Below, piece by piece: positions 17,998-28,174 of a stretch of 64,000 bases of DNA. Origin of the DNA: Devosia lucknowensis (GTDB taxonomy: Bacteria; Pseudomonadota; Alphaproteobacteria; Rhizobiales; Devosiaceae); the NCBI RefSeq assembly GCF_900177655.1, contig NZ_FXWK01000002.1:744001-808000 (forward strand), read 5' to 3'. Made by a program: the position numbers and the translations under genes. Position 1 is the stretch's first letter. Each line of letters opens with the position of its first letter. The notes beneath the pieces are model-generated. The model was not told the origin of the DNA and did not search any database. It saw only the letters and a program-made list of their open reading frames with translations.

Positions 17998-18714
17998 TCA
18001 TACGCCGAGGGCCGCTTTCTGCATGACGGACAGTTCGCCGATGCCCTGTTCGGCGAGGGCCATGAGGGACTGGAGTTCGTCACGCGAGAACGGCGCGCCT
18101 TCGGCGGTGCCCTGGATTTCGACGAATTTTCCGGAACCGGTCATGACGAAATTGGCATCGGTCTCGGCCTCGACGTCCTCGAGATAGTCGAGATCGAGAA
18201 CCGGCGTGCCGCGATAGATGCCGCAGGAGACGGCAGCGACGCTGTCCTTGAGGGCCTGGCCCTTGGTCAGCTTGCGCTCGTCCATCCACCTGATGGCATC
18301 GACCAGCGCCACATAGGCGCCGGTGATGGAGGCGGTGCGGGTGCCGCCATCGGCTTCGAGCACGTCGCAATCGAGGGTGATCTGGACTTCGCCAAGAAGC
18401 TCGAGATCGACCACGGCGCGTAGCGAGCGGCCGATGAGACGCTGGATTTCCTGGGTGCGCCCCGATTGCTTGCCGGCGGTCGCCTCGCGGCGGGTGCGCG
18501 AGCCGGTGGCGCGGGGCAGCATGCCGTATTCGGCGGTGACCCAGCCCTGGCCCTTGCCGCGCAGCCAGCCAGGAACGCTGGTTTCGACCGAGGCGGTGCA
18601 CAGAACCCTGGTGTTGCCGAAGGCGACGAGGCAGGAGCCTTCGGCCTTCATGGCGACGTTGCGCTCAAGGGTTACTGCCCGCATGTCGCTTGGCTGCCGT
18701 CCGGATGGCCGCAT
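17998..18714 (-). CDS. rph: Ribonuclease PH
   Basis: 238 aa ([20 protein letters not shown]). PH-domain phosphorolytic exonuclease: [38 protein letters not shown]-type segment in [20 protein letters not shown] (arginines for phosphate and RNA) and GAYVALVDA. It trims tRNA 3' ends using phosphate. The Lys in [10 protein letters not shown] replaces the more usual Arg, a conservative change. It is divergent from hrcA across 140 bp carrying a CtrA-type box, and heads the rph-rdgB-hemW run. Confidence 0.96.
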   Translation of the reverse strand: MRPSGRQPSDMRAVTLERNVAMKAEGSCLVAFGNTRVLCTASVETSVPGWLRGKGQGWVTAEYGMLPRATGSRTRREATAGKQSGRTQEIQRLIGRSLRAVVDLELLGEVQITLDCDVLEADGGTRTASITGAYVALVDAIRWMDERKLTKGQALKDSVAAVSCGIYRGTPVLDLDYLEDVEAETDANFVMTGSGKFVEIQGTAEGAPFSRDELQSLMALAEQGIGELSVMQKAALGV

Positions 18715-18738
18715 CGTGATTCCAGTCTGTAATTGCCG

Positions 18739-18753
18739 TTAACCGCCTCTTAA
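18739..18753. promoter_or_regulatory. CtrA-type box TTAA-N7-TTAA between rph and hrcA
   Basis: TTAACCGCCTCTTAAC, exact half sites with 7-bp spacing, lies 25 bp upstream of the rph start and about 100 bp upstream of hrcA. Motif evidence only. Confidence 0.5.
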
Positions 18754-18854
18754 CCCTCCCGGAGCGCGCTCACAAGCGCCGGGCGCTTGGCGGATGGGGA
18801 CGAAGGGCCTAAATGAGAAGCCAAGGTTAAAGTCGACGAGTTTAATCAAACCCC

Positions 18855-19937
18855 ATGTCCAGGCCGGAAGAAGACTTTCTCTCGGTGCTCAATTCCCGCA
18901 GCCAGGAGATTTTCCGGCGGCTGGTGGAGCGCTATCTCGATACCGGCATGCCGGTCGGCTCGCGCGACCTGAGCCGCCTGCTGCAGGTGGAACTATCGCC
19001 CGCTTCTGTCCGAAACGTGATGGCCGACCTCGAGGACCTGGGGCTGATCGCGGCGCCGCACACGTCGGCCGGCCGGGCGCCGACGCAACAGGGCCTCCGC
19101 TTCTTCGTCGACTCCATGCTCGAGATCGGAACGATCAACGAGAGCGAACGCAGCCAGATCGCGCGGCACATCCAGGGCACGGCTGGCCATGCGCAGGTGG
19201 AAGACGTGCTGGCGGAAGCGTCGTCGCTGCTGTCGGGGCTGAGCCACGGGGCCGGCGTGGTGATCGCCACCAAGGCCGACATGGTGCTCAAGCATATCGA
19301 ATTCGTGCGGCTCGACGCCGCGCGGGCCATGGCGGTGCTGGTGGGCGAGGACGGGCAGGTGGAAAACCGCATTCTCGACCTGCCGCCGGGCTATACGGCC
19401 AGCGCCCTGACCCAGGCGGGCAATTACCTGGCCCACTACGTCGTGGGCCGGACATTGTCGGAAGCGCGCAAGGTGCTCAACGAAAGGCGGGCCGAACAGC
19501 GCGCCGAACTCGATGAACTGACGCAGAAACTGGTGGATGCCGGCATTGCCACGCTGTCGGCGCCGAGCGGCAATTCTGCCCCCACGGTGATCGTGCGCGG
19601 CCGCGCCAACCTCATCAACGACACGATGCAAAGCGACGAGCTGATGCGGATGCGCCAGCTGTTCGACGAGCTGGAAAGCAAGGATGGGCTGCTTGAACTG
19701 CTGGGCGATGCCGAGCGGGCACAGGGCGTGCGCATCTTCATCGGCTCGGAGAACAAGCTGTTTTCGCTTTCGGGCTCATCGGTGATCCTTTCCCCCTACA
19801 AGGACGCCAACGACCGGATCGTGGGCGTGCTCGGGGTGATTGGGCCGACGCGGCTCAACTATGCGCGGATCGTGCCGGTGGTGGATTACACCGCCAATGT
19901 CATCAGCTCGATGATGGCCCGCAAGCGCGGGACGTAG
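18855..19937 (+). CDS. hrcA: Heat-inducible transcription repressor HrcA
   Basis: 360 aa (MSRPEEDFLSVLNSRSQEIF). N-terminal winged helix (~15-75; GSRDLSRLLQVELSPASVRNVMADLEDLGLI), a GAF-like core, and the C-terminal FIGSENKLFSLSGSSVILSPYKD and GVIGPTRLNYARIVPVVDY motifs. HrcA normally represses groESL by binding CIRCE operators. No CIRCE element was seen in this window, so its target is probably elsewhere. grpE follows after 109 bp. Confidence 0.96.
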   Translation: MSRPEEDFLSVLNSRSQEIFRRLVERYLDTGMPVGSRDLSRLLQVELSPASVRNVMADLEDLGLIAAPHTSAGRAPTQQGLRFFVDSMLEIGTINESERSQIARHIQGTAGHAQVEDVLAEASSLLSGLSHGAGVVIATKADMVLKHIEFVRLDAARAMAVLVGEDGQVENRILDLPPGYTASALTQAGNYLAHYVVGRTLSEARKVLNERRAEQRAELDELTQKLVDAGIATLSAPSGNSAPTVIVRGRANLINDTMQSDELMRMRQLFDELESKDGLLELLGDAERAQGVRIFIGSENKLFSLSGSSVILSPYKDANDRIVGVLGVIGPTRLNYARIVPVVDYTANVISSMMARKRGT

Positions 19938-19978
19938 GGGCAGGCGCGGCGCGATTTTGCATTCTCCTGGGCTCGGCG

Positions 19979-20007
19979 CTTGAATTCAGTCCATCATTGG
20001 CCGATAT
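19979..20007 (+). promoter_or_regulatory. RpoH-type promoter for grpE
   Basis: CTTGAAT (19979-19985), a 15-bp spacer and CCGATAT (20001-20007) match the heat-shock sigma-32 pattern CTTGAAA-N11-16-CCCATnT with two deviations, 40 bp upstream of grpE. It suggests grpE can be transcribed separately from hrcA on heat shock. Confidence 0.5.
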
Positions 20008-20046
20008 GGCGGGCAAGAGATTTAGCCAATTGGGGAAGAAGACCAG

Positions 20047-20631
20047 ATGAGCGACGAAAACGCCGCCCAGGGCGAAACGCCGGAAACCGAAATCCCTGCG
20101 ACCGACACGCCGGAAATCGATCCGGTCGAGGCGCTGCGCGCCGAGAATACGGAACTCAAGGACCGCGTGCTGCGCGTGGCAGCCGAGATGGAGAACCTGC
20201 GCAAGCGCACCGAGCGCGACGTGGCCGATACCCGCTCCTATGCGATTGCCGGCTTTGCGCGCGACATGCTGACGGCAACCGACGCCCTGAGCCGGGCGCT
20301 GATGGTGATCCCGGCCGAGGTGCGGGAGACCGCCGACGGTTCGCTCAAGAGCCTGATCGACGGGATCGAGCTGGCCGACCGCGAAATGCAGCGGCTGCTG
20401 GCCAAGCACGGCGTGAAGCCGATCGAGGCGGCGGGACAGAAATTCGACCCGCACAAGCATCAGGCGATGTTCGAAGTGCCCAACCCCAACGTGCCCGAGG
20501 GCACGGTGGTGCAGGTGGTGCAGGAAGGTTTTGCCATTGGCGAACGCGTGCTGCGCCCGGCCATGGTGGGTGTCGCCAAGGGCGGTGCGGCGGCTCCGGC
20601 CGGAGACGACGGCGTGGACAAGAGCGCCTGA
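20047..20631 (+). CDS. grpE: Nucleotide exchange factor GrpE
   Basis: 194 aa. Acidic N-terminal tail, then a long dimer-forming helix (~30-85: [28 protein letters not shown]) and a C-terminal beta domain ([52 protein letters not shown]). It releases ADP from the DnaK encoded 3.3 kb downstream. A strong terminator follows. Confidence 0.97.
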   Translation: MSDENAAQGETPETEIPATDTPEIDPVEALRAENTELKDRVLRVAAEMENLRKRTERDVADTRSYAIAGFARDMLTATDALSRALMVIPAEVRETADGSLKSLIDGIELADREMQRLLAKHGVKPIEAAGQKFDPHKHQAMFEVPNPNVPEGTVVQVVQEGFAIGERVLRPAMVGVAKGGAAAPAGDDGVDKSA

Positions 20632-20655
20632 TGCCTTTGCGGGCTTGAATTGGAA

Positions 20656-20680
20656 GGGGCGCCCGGTGGGCGCCCTTTTT
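20656..20680 (+). terminator. Rho-independent terminator after grpE
   Basis: Stem GGGCGCC/GGCGCCC with a short loop followed by TTTTT, 25 bp after the grpE stop. Confidence 0.85.
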
Positions 20681-20756
20681 GTTTCGGCAGGAGGACCTGT
20701 GCACATCTCGGGTGCGACACATCCTCTAGACGGGGGGTGAGCAGGAGCCATGCCCC

Positions 20757-20819
20757 GCCATTCGAGCGTAGCTCTCATGGCCTAGCCCGCTAAAATCGCT
20801 CCACTGGAGCGATTTTGCC
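20757..20819. repeat. ~63-bp dispersed repeat, copy 1
   Basis: Consists of a GCCATTCGAGC...GCTCTCATGGCC part and a hairpin part, AAAATCGCTCC-ACT-GGAGCGATTTT. The same element occurs at 27859-27923 (inverted) and 28097-28159. It fills most of the grpE-pncA gap together with the terminator. Confidence 0.75.
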
Positions 20820-20832
20820 TGCGGCACGCGGA

Positions 20833-21468
20833 CTAGCCCAAAATTTCCCGGCTCTGGATGCGTTCGACGCCGGCGTCGGTCATGTCGGCCCAGGCCTTGC
20901 TCAGCGAGCCATCCGCATCGATGGCCCGTGTCGCGTCCTCGATGACGGTCACGTCGAAGCCGCCGGCGACGCCATCGAGGGCGGTCCAGGCGACGCAGAA
21001 ATCGGTGGCGAGGCCGACCACGAAGAGACGGCCGACATCGCGCTCGTTGAGATAACCGGCAAGGCCGGTGAGGATTTCGCGATCGGCTTCCTGGAAACCG
21101 GAATAGCTGTCGATGGCGCGCCTGAAGCCCTTGCGGATGATGAGCTGGGCGTGGGGGATGTTGAGATCGCTCGATATTTCGGCGCCACGGGTGGCCCAGA
21201 CGCAGTGATCGGGCCAGAGAACCTGGGTGCCGTAGGGCAGGTCGATGGTGTCGAACGGCGCCTTGCCGGCGTGCTGGCTGGCAAAGGAGACGTGATCGGC
21301 GGGATGCCAGTCCTGGGTGAGGACGACATTGGCAAAGCGCGTGGCAAGCTGGTTGATCAGCGGCACGATCTCGTCGCCGCCGGAGACGGCAAGACTGCCG
21401 CCGGGCAGGAAATCGTATTGCACATCGACGACGACAAGGACGTCCTCTGGATTGACCGTGAGCGTCAT
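20833..21468 (-). CDS. pncA: Nicotinamidase/pyrazinamidase
   Basis: 211 aa from the ATG at 21468 (MTLTVNPEDVLVVVDVQYDF). Isochorismatase-like fold with the catalytic triad visible: Asp in VDVQYDF, Lys in IRKGF, Cys in GLATDFCVAWTALD. Metal site in TQDWHPADHVSF. It deamidates nicotinamide for NAD salvage. Its ATG overlaps the TGA of the upstream pabB-pabC gene (ATGA), so translation is coupled; this pairing of folate and NAD genes appears incidental. Confidence 0.95.
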   Translation of the reverse strand: MTLTVNPEDVLVVVDVQYDFLPGGSLAVSGGDEIVPLINQLATRFANVVLTQDWHPADHVSFASQHAGKAPFDTIDLPYGTQVLWPDHCVWATRGAEISSDLNIPHAQLIIRKGFRRAIDSYSGFQEADREILTGLAGYLNERDVGRLFVVGLATDFCVAWTALDGVAGGFDVTVIEDATRAIDADGSLSKAWADMTDAGVERIQSREILG

Positions 21469-23255
21469 GCTGGATCCTCTGTTTTTACCCAAACCGCCGG
21501 CACGACGCCGCGTACCGAATTGCCGAGATAGATGTCCGACCCCGCCTGGCGCAGATCATCGAGCGTCAGCACCTGTTCCTGCGCGGCCCCCGAGGCGATC
21601 AGGTCCGCACGCAGCGTTCCGGGCAAGAGGCCGGCGGTGAGCGGCGGGGTGCGAAAGACACCGTCGCCGTTGCCCACAAATAGGGACATGTACGAGCCCT
21701 CGGTCAATTCGTTTCGTTCGTTGAGGAAGACGACCTCGTCGACGCCTTGGCTCTCCATGGCGCGTTGGCGGGCCGCGTCGAGCATCTGCCGATTGGTGGT
21801 CTTGTGCGCCAGCCAGAGGTTGGTGGAGGTGACGCGTTCGGGCGCAATGACGAAGCGCATGACCGGGGGCGTCGGCGGCAGGGGCGTGCTGGTGAGGGCG
21901 TGGCCCGCCTCGGCGCTGACGGTGAGGCGCACGCGCATGTCGCTCTCGAAACCGGCCTGCAGATCCTGGAGGGCAGTCGAGATGGCGCCGAGATCAAGCG
22001 GGATGCGGAAATAGCGGGCCGAGGCGATCAGGCGCTCGATGTGGCGTTCGAGCAGCACATATCGATGCTGCGGGGTCCACAGCATGGTCTCGATCAGGGT
22101 GACGGGCGGGGCAGGGTCGGACAGGAACGTCAATTTGAGGAGCGCCTCATCGTATTCGGACCGGGCCGTGGAGTCGGCGACGATGCCGCCGCCGATGCCG
22201 ATGGTGCCGCGCCCCCCGGCGTCGATGACGGCCGTGCGGATGGCGACGTTGAAACTGAAATCGCCCGAGGGCGCGACATAGCCGATCGAGCCGGTATAGA
22301 GGCCGCGCGGGCCGGCCTCGACGGCGTGGATGATTTCCATGGCCCGGAGCTTGGGCGCGCCGGTAATGGAGCCGCAGGGAAAGAGATTGGCGAGGACCTC
22401 GCCAATGCCGACGCCACGCTTGCGACGCGCCTCGATGCCCGAGGTCATGGTGTGGAGGCTGCGATAGGTTTCGACCGTAAAGAGGTCGGTGACGCGGACG
22501 GAGCCGGTCTCGGCGATGCGCCCCAGGTCATTGCGCAGGAGATCGACGATCATCAGGTTTTCGGCGCGGTTCTTGGGGTCCGCGGCAAGGGCGGCCCGGC
22601 CCGCTTCGTCTTCGGCGAGCGTGCGGCCGCGTCCCATTGTGCCTTTCATGGGCCGCGCCCTGAGGATGTCCCCGGTGCCGGACACGAAAAGCTCGGGCGA
22701 GCGCGAGAGCACGTGATGGTCGCCCGCATGGATATAGGCGCCGTAAGCGACAGGCTGGCTGGCCGCGAGCGTGCGATAAAGGCCGAGGGGATCGCCTTCG
22801 AGCGTGAAACCGGCCCTCAAGGTCAGGTTGACCTGATAGGTATCGCCGGCTGCAATGAGGGCCTCGACGCGATCGAAGGCCGCGCGATAGGCGTCGAAAT
22901 CGAGATCGGGAGCGACCGCAGCCGCCCGTCCTTCGGGTGCGCCTGAGAGGAGGCGATCGACATCCTGCCCGCTCAGCTGCCGGGGCGCGTCGTAAAGGCC
23001 GAGCCAGAGAAGCGGCATCTCGCTGCGCGGCGGCAGCAGGCGAGCAAGACGTTCCTCGAACAGAAAACCCAGCTCGTAAGCGAGGTAGCCGGCGGCCCAA
23101 AGGCCCTCACGGCCGGCTGCCTCAAGGCGGGCGAGAGCCGCATGCGCCTGGTCGGCGGTGTGCGCGACAAGCACCTCGCGCGGCGCCGTGAACAGGAGGT
23201 TCTGGCCGCCGGTGCCGAGATTGTCGTGCAGGAGCACAGTGCCCGTGGTGATCAT
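21465..23255 (-). CDS. pabB: Fused aminodeoxychorismate synthase component I / aminodeoxychorismate lyase
   Basis: 596 aa with two enzymes in tandem. Residues ~1-375 are PabB: a partial N-terminal anthranilate-synthase-I domain, then the chorismate-binding domain with NLMIVDLLRNDLGRIAETGSV and FPCGSITGAPKLRAMEII. Residues ~390-590 are PabC, a class IV PLP aminotransferase (LIETMLW, RHIERL, LAHKTTNRQMLD with the PLP Lys, FLNERNELTEGSYMSLF). Together they convert amidated chorismate to p-aminobenzoate for folate. PabB-PabC fusions are known in alphaproteobacteria. No PabA glutaminase is encoded nearby. Confidence 0.94.
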   Translation of the reverse strand: MITTGTVLLHDNLGTGGQNLLFTAPREVLVAHTADQAHAALARLEAAGREGLWAAGYLAYELGFLFEERLARLLPPRSEMPLLWLGLYDAPRQLSGQDVDRLLSGAPEGRAAAVAPDLDFDAYRAAFDRVEALIAAGDTYQVNLTLRAGFTLEGDPLGLYRTLAASQPVAYGAYIHAGDHHVLSRSPELFVSGTGDILRARPMKGTMGRGRTLAEDEAGRAALAADPKNRAENLMIVDLLRNDLGRIAETGSVRVTDLFTVETYRSLHTMTSGIEARRKRGVGIGEVLANLFPCGSITGAPKLRAMEIIHAVEAGPRGLYTGSIGYVAPSGDFSFNVAIRTAVIDAGGRGTIGIGGGIVADSTARSEYDEALLKLTFLSDPAPPVTLIETMLWTPQHRYVLLERHIERLIASARYFRIPLDLGAISTALQDLQAGFESDMRVRLTVSAEAGHALTSTPLPPTPPVMRFVIAPERVTSTNLWLAHKTTNRQMLDAARQRAMESQGVDEVVFLNERNELTEGSYMSLFVGNGDGVFRTPPLTAGLLPGTLRADLIASGAAQEQVLTLDDLRQAGSDIYLGNSVRGVVPAVWVKTEDPA

Positions 23256-23405
23256 CGCGCCGTTCTAGTCGATTGCCGAGAGCGCCGTAACCATTTTTCG
23301 CATCCCGAAGACGGGGCCAACGCGAATCACTCTTGGCCGATATGTTCTTCAGTGGCATTTATCGTTGCGTCCGGAGCAGCATTCGTTCCGGCAGAGGGCA
23401 TTTTC

Positions 23406-23738
23406 ATGAACAAGATCCTGCTGGGCGGCCTTGCCGCCCTTGCGCTCGTGGCCGGCATCGCGCCCGCCGCGGCACAGACCGTGGAATTCACGGTCATCAA
23501 CAACTCGTCCTACGACCTCCATTACTTCTACACCACGCCGAGCAACGAGGATCACTGGGGTGATGACCTGCTTGGCGACAGCGGCGTGCTGGAAGCGGGA
23601 TACCAGGCGACAGCCACGATCGGCGACGGCTCCGACCAGTGCCTATACGACTTCAAGTTCGTGATGGACAACGGTGCAGAGCTGATCGAACCAGAGATCG
23701 ACATCTGCCAACTGAGCTCCTACACGATCAACGACTGA
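23406..23738 (+). CDS. Small secreted protein, 110 aa
   Basis: ATG at 23406. A clear Sec signal (MNKILLGGLAALALVAGIAPAAAQ) is followed by an ~86-residue acidic mature part, TVEFTVINNSSYDLHYFYTTP...WGDDLLGDSGVLEAGYQATATIGDGSDQCLYDFKFVM..., with two Cys (~78, ~103) that could pair. The mature part reads like a small beta-sandwich similar in style to secreted proteins of unknown function common in Rhizobiales. It sits alone between pabB and dnaK, in a gap with the dnaK heat-shock promoter downstream. Confidence 0.75.
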   Translation: MNKILLGGLAALALVAGIAPAAAQTVEFTVINNSSYDLHYFYTTPSNEDHWGDDLLGDSGVLEAGYQATATIGDGSDQCLYDFKFVMDNGAELIEPEIDICQLSSYTIND

Positions 23739-23809
23739 CCCCGGCGGGCCGCCCCGAAGCCGGGCGGCCCCCCAAGCGACGGCGACCCAAAAAACTCCAC
23801 CAAGTCGCG

Positions 23810-23838
23810 CTTGAAGCCCCTCTCGCACCCCCCTATAT
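23810..23838 (+). promoter_or_regulatory. RpoH-type promoter for dnaK
   Basis: CTTGAAG at 23810-23816 and CCCCCTATAT at 23829-23838, separated by 12 bp, match the heat-shock sigma consensus well. It lies about 120 bp upstream of the dnaK start, leaving a G/C-rich leader. Confidence 0.7.
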
Positions 23839-23957
23839 ACCCCCCAGGCCCCGCAAGGGGCGATTTTCAAACCTACGAGGGACCCGGCCCCGAGGGGCCA
23901 AGAGGCTGCTCTGACAAGAGGGCTTCGCGGTGGGTTCGCTGAGAGAGAGGCAGAGTA

Positions 23958-25877
<1,920 letters not shown>

Positions 25878-25897
25878 GCCTGGTTGAATGAATGACG

Positions 25898-25931
25898 AGG
25901 CCCCGGTGGAAACACCGGGGCCTTTGTTTTT
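25898..25931 (+). terminator. Rho-independent terminator after dnaK
   Basis: An 11-bp stem (AGGCCCCGGTG/CACCGGGGCCT) with a short GAAA-type loop followed by TTGTTTTT, 20 bp after the dnaK stop. Confidence 0.9.
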
Positions 25932-25959
25932 GGGGGGCGAGAAAAGGGAAGAAAGGTGG

Positions 25960-25982
25960 ATTGCCCGGTCAAGCCGGGCAAT
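25960..25982. repeat. 23-bp GCCCGG palindrome, copy 1
   Basis: ATTGCCCGG / CCGGGCAAT stems around a 5-bp loop, flanked by GG on the left and GACGATGA on the right. Copies at 26023, 26371, 26476 and 46480. Confidence 0.7.
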
Positions 25983-26022
25983 GACGATGAGACGGGAAGT
26001 CCACGCTTCCGCCCCCATCGTC

Positions 26023-26045
26023 ACCACCCGGCTTGTCCGGGTGGT
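26023..26045. repeat. 23-bp GCCCGG-type palindrome, copy 2 (inverted)
   Basis: ACCACCCGG / CCGGGTGGT stems, flanks CGTC and CCATT as in the reverse complement of the other copies; the stem bases changed in a compensating way. Confidence 0.65.
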
Positions 26046-26068
26046 CCATTTCGCGGCAAGCTCATTGC

Positions 26069-26358
26069 ATGAGGGGATACGTCTACATTCTCGCGTCGGG
26101 GAAGAATGGGACGCTCTATACGGGCGTGACGACAAATCCGTCCCGACGCTGGTTCGAGCATCAGCACGCGCTCACGCCTAGTTTCACCTCGCGATATGGG
26201 GTGAAGACGCTGGTCTGGATCGAGCGCCATGCCTCGTGATTGCCGCTATCCGGCGGGAGAAAGCGATCAAGAGGTGGCCTCGGCAATGGAAGATTAACCT
26301 GATCGAATCCGCCAATCCCGAGTGGAAAGACGTTTCGGACTGGTTGTTGGGAACTTGA
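26069..26358 (+). pseudogene. GIY-YIG domain protein, frameshifted
   Basis: Frame 1 from the ATG at 26069 encodes MRGYVYILASGKNGTLYTGV and RYGVKTLVWIERHAS, the N-terminal half of a small GIY-YIG nuclease-superfamily protein, then stops at 26237-26239. The second half continues in the frame starting at the GTG at 26236 (VIAAIRREKAIKRW, WKINLIESANPEW) and ends at 26358. A one-base change near 26236 would restore a ~95-aa protein, so this is a recent frameshift. The intact family is common in these genomes and of uncertain role. It lies in the dnaK-dnaJ gap amid dispersed repeats. Confidence 0.85.
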
Positions 26359-26370
26359 GGCATCGCATGG

Positions 26371-26393
26371 ATTGCCCGGACCAACCGGGCAAT
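26371..26393. repeat. 23-bp GCCCGG palindrome, copy 3
   Basis: ATTGCCCGG / CCGGGCAAT stems with left flank ATGG and right flank GACGAAG, just after the broken GIY-YIG gene. Confidence 0.7.
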
Positions 26394-26475
26394 GACGAAG
26401 GAATGGAAGCAGCCGTTTTCTTCGTTGCCAGGATGCAGACGTAGCCCTTTACCCATCCAAGGTGGGAAGAGATGG

Positions 26476-26498
26476 ATCACCCGGTCAAGCCGGGTGGT
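26476..26498. repeat. 23-bp GCCCGG-type palindrome, copy 4
   Basis: ATCACCCGG / CCGGGTGGT stems with left flank ATGG and right flank GACGG. Confidence 0.65.
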
Positions 26499-26551
26499 GA
26501 CGGAACGGGGAGGGCGGAGAATGCCCCACCTGTCCGGCCCATTGCAGTGGC

Positions 26552-26565
26552 GTTTCACGTGAATC
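26552..26565. other. parS-type site GTTTCACGTGAATC
   Basis: Palindromic core TCACGTGA in the dnaK-dnaJ spacer, same sequence as the sites at 13862 and 54317. Confidence 0.55.
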
Positions 26566-26709
26566 GCTATGTGTTGATCCCCCGCGCTGCCCTTGCTAAT
26601 ACCGCCGCGCCTGCCCATATGCGGGTGAACGGGCCGGCGCAGCCGGCTTTTGCTTATTTTCATTCAGCGCGACGACCATACCGGCGCGACGAAGACGAGA
26701 GAGTTGACC

Positions 26710-27843
26710 TTGTCCAAACGCGATTTCTACGAGGTGCTCGGCTGCCAGAAAGGCGCCGATGATGCCGCCCTCAAGAGCGCTTATCGCAAGCTCGCCATGC
26801 AGTTTCACCCCGACCGCAACCCGGGGAACAATGAGGCAGAGCACAAATTCAAGGAAATCAACGAAGCCTACGATACGCTCAAGGATCCGCAGAAGCGCGC
26901 GGCCTATGACCGGTTCGGCCACGCCGCCTTCGAAAATGGCGGGCGCGGGCAGGGGGGTGGCTTCGGCGCCGACTTCAATTCGTCGATGTCCGACATTTTC
27001 GAGGACATTTTCGGGGACTTCATGGGCGGCGGGGGTCGTCGCGGCGGCGGCGGCGCCTCGAAGCTGCGCGGCTCGGACCTGAGATACAATCTCGAAATCT
27101 CGCTCGAGGAGAGTTTTGACGGCCGTACGGTGGAAATCGACGTGCCGACGCTGGCCGGCTGCGAAACCTGCGACGGTACGGGCGCCAAGCCCGGCACCGG
27201 CACCCATACCTGCCGGCAGTGCAACGGCCATGGCAAGGTGCGCGCGGCGCAGGGGTTCTTCACCATCGAGCGGACCTGCCCGGTCTGCCAGGGCCGCGGC
27301 CAGATGATGGACCAGCCTTGCACCGATTGCGGCGGCCAGGGCCGTCGCCAGCAGAACCGCAAGCTCAGCGTCGACGTGCCCAAGGGCATCGAGGACGGGA
27401 CGCGCATCCGCCTTGCCAATGAGGGCGAGGCCGGCATCCGCGGCGGCCCGCCGGGCGACCTTTATATTTTCGTTTCGATCAAGCCGCACCAGCTGTTCCA
27501 GCGCGACGGCGCCGATCTTTACGCGCGCGTGCCGATCTCGATGACGACGGCGGCGCTGGGCGGCGAATTCGAAGTGCCCACGCTCGACCAGGCGCGGGCC
27601 AAGGTGAAGGTGCCTGCCGGCACCCAGCCGGGCCAGCGCGTTCGCCTCAAGAGCAAGGGCATGCCGGTGCTCCGGAGCAAGGATATCGGCGACCTCTACG
27701 TGCAGCTCGACATCGAGACGCCGCAGAACCTCAGCAAGCGCCAGCGCGAATTGCTCGAAGAGTTTGCCCGGCTCGAAACCGAAGAAACCAGCCCCACATC
27801 AGGCGGCTTCTTCGACAAGCTCAAGAAAATGTTCGAGGCTTGA
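26710..27843 (+). CDS. dnaJ: Chaperone DnaJ (Hsp40)
   Basis: 377 aa from a TTG start at 26710 (giving [20 protein letters not shown]), with GAGAGAG about 6 bp upstream; no in-frame ATG is suitable. J domain (1-70) has the HPD motif in QFHPDRN; a Gly/Phe region follows (~75-125); four zinc-finger repeats at ~140-210: [32 protein letters not shown]; then the C-terminal substrate-binding domain. It is the co-chaperone for DnaK. Confidence 0.97.
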   Translation: MSKRDFYEVLGCQKGADDAALKSAYRKLAMQFHPDRNPGNNEAEHKFKEINEAYDTLKDPQKRAAYDRFGHAAFENGGRGQGGGFGADFNSSMSDIFEDIFGDFMGGGGRRGGGGASKLRGSDLRYNLEISLEESFDGRTVEIDVPTLAGCETCDGTGAKPGTGTHTCRQCNGHGKVRAAQGFFTIERTCPVCQGRGQMMDQPCTDCGGQGRRQQNRKLSVDVPKGIEDGTRIRLANEGEAGIRGGPPGDLYIFVSIKPHQLFQRDGADLYARVPISMTTAALGGEFEVPTLDQARAKVKVPAGTQPGQRVRLKSKGMPVLRSKDIGDLYVQLDIETPQNLSKRQRELLEEFARLETEETSPTSGGFFDKLKKMFEA

Positions 27844-27858
27844 GGCCGGCCGCTTCGC

Positions 27859-27923
27859 GGCCAAATCGCGCCTATGGCGCGATTTGAGGCCTCAAGGCCA
27901 TGAGAGCTGCGCTCGAATGGCAC
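27859..27923. repeat. ~63-bp dispersed repeat, copy 2
   Basis: AAATCGCGCC-TAT-GGCGCGATTT hairpin followed by GGCCATGAGAGC...CTCGAATGGCAC. It is the inverted partner of the copy at 28097-28159; together they bracket about 173 bp. Confidence 0.75.
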
Positions 27924-28096
27924 GAGGTTTCGGCGGGCGCCGGTCTCACTTGCGCAAGCCCCCTCATCCGCCCTTCGGGCACCTTCTCCCACAAGGGAAG
28001 AAGGGTTACCCCCACCTAGCTTTGCTATGGCCTTTCAGGCCTAGCGTCGCTACCTCCCCGTCGAGGGGGAGGTGGGTCTGCGTTTGTCTCGGCGTC
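27924..28096. repeat. C-rich repeat pair enclosed by copies 2 and 3
   Basis: The dnaJ-VOC gap (27844-28174) has no gene. This inner part holds a C-rich arm (CCCCCTCATCCGCCCTTCGG, from 27959) and a second hairpin (ACCTCCCC-GTC-GAGGGGGAGGT, about 28051-28074), the same families seen at 17851 and 17008. Confidence 0.6.
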
Positions 28097-28159
28097 GTGC
28101 CATTCGAGCACAGCTCTCATGGCCTGGTCGCCTCAAATCGCGCCACTGGCGCGGTTTGC
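28097..28159. repeat. ~63-bp dispersed repeat, copy 3
   Basis: GTGCCATTCGAGC...GCTCTCATGGCC then AAATCGCGCC-ACT-GGCGCGGTTT; same orientation as the copy at 20757 and inverted relative to 27859. Confidence 0.75.
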
Positions 28160-28174
28160 CCTATGGGCCGGCTC

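Larger units (their letters stand above)
26359..26709. other. Gene-free dnaK-dnaJ spacer rich in repeats
   Basis: No gene seen. It holds two 23-bp palindromes (26371 and 26476), a parS-type site (26552-26565), and the leader of dnaJ. A further short A/T-rich stretch (TTTTGCTTATTTTCATTCAG, 26646-26665) lies 45 bp upstream of dnaJ and could be part of its promoter. Confidence 0.6.

Noticed and set aside
21747..22946. 399-residue plus-strand frame opposite pabB-pabC
   Set aside because: Shadow of a well-supported fusion gene; no domains or start signals.
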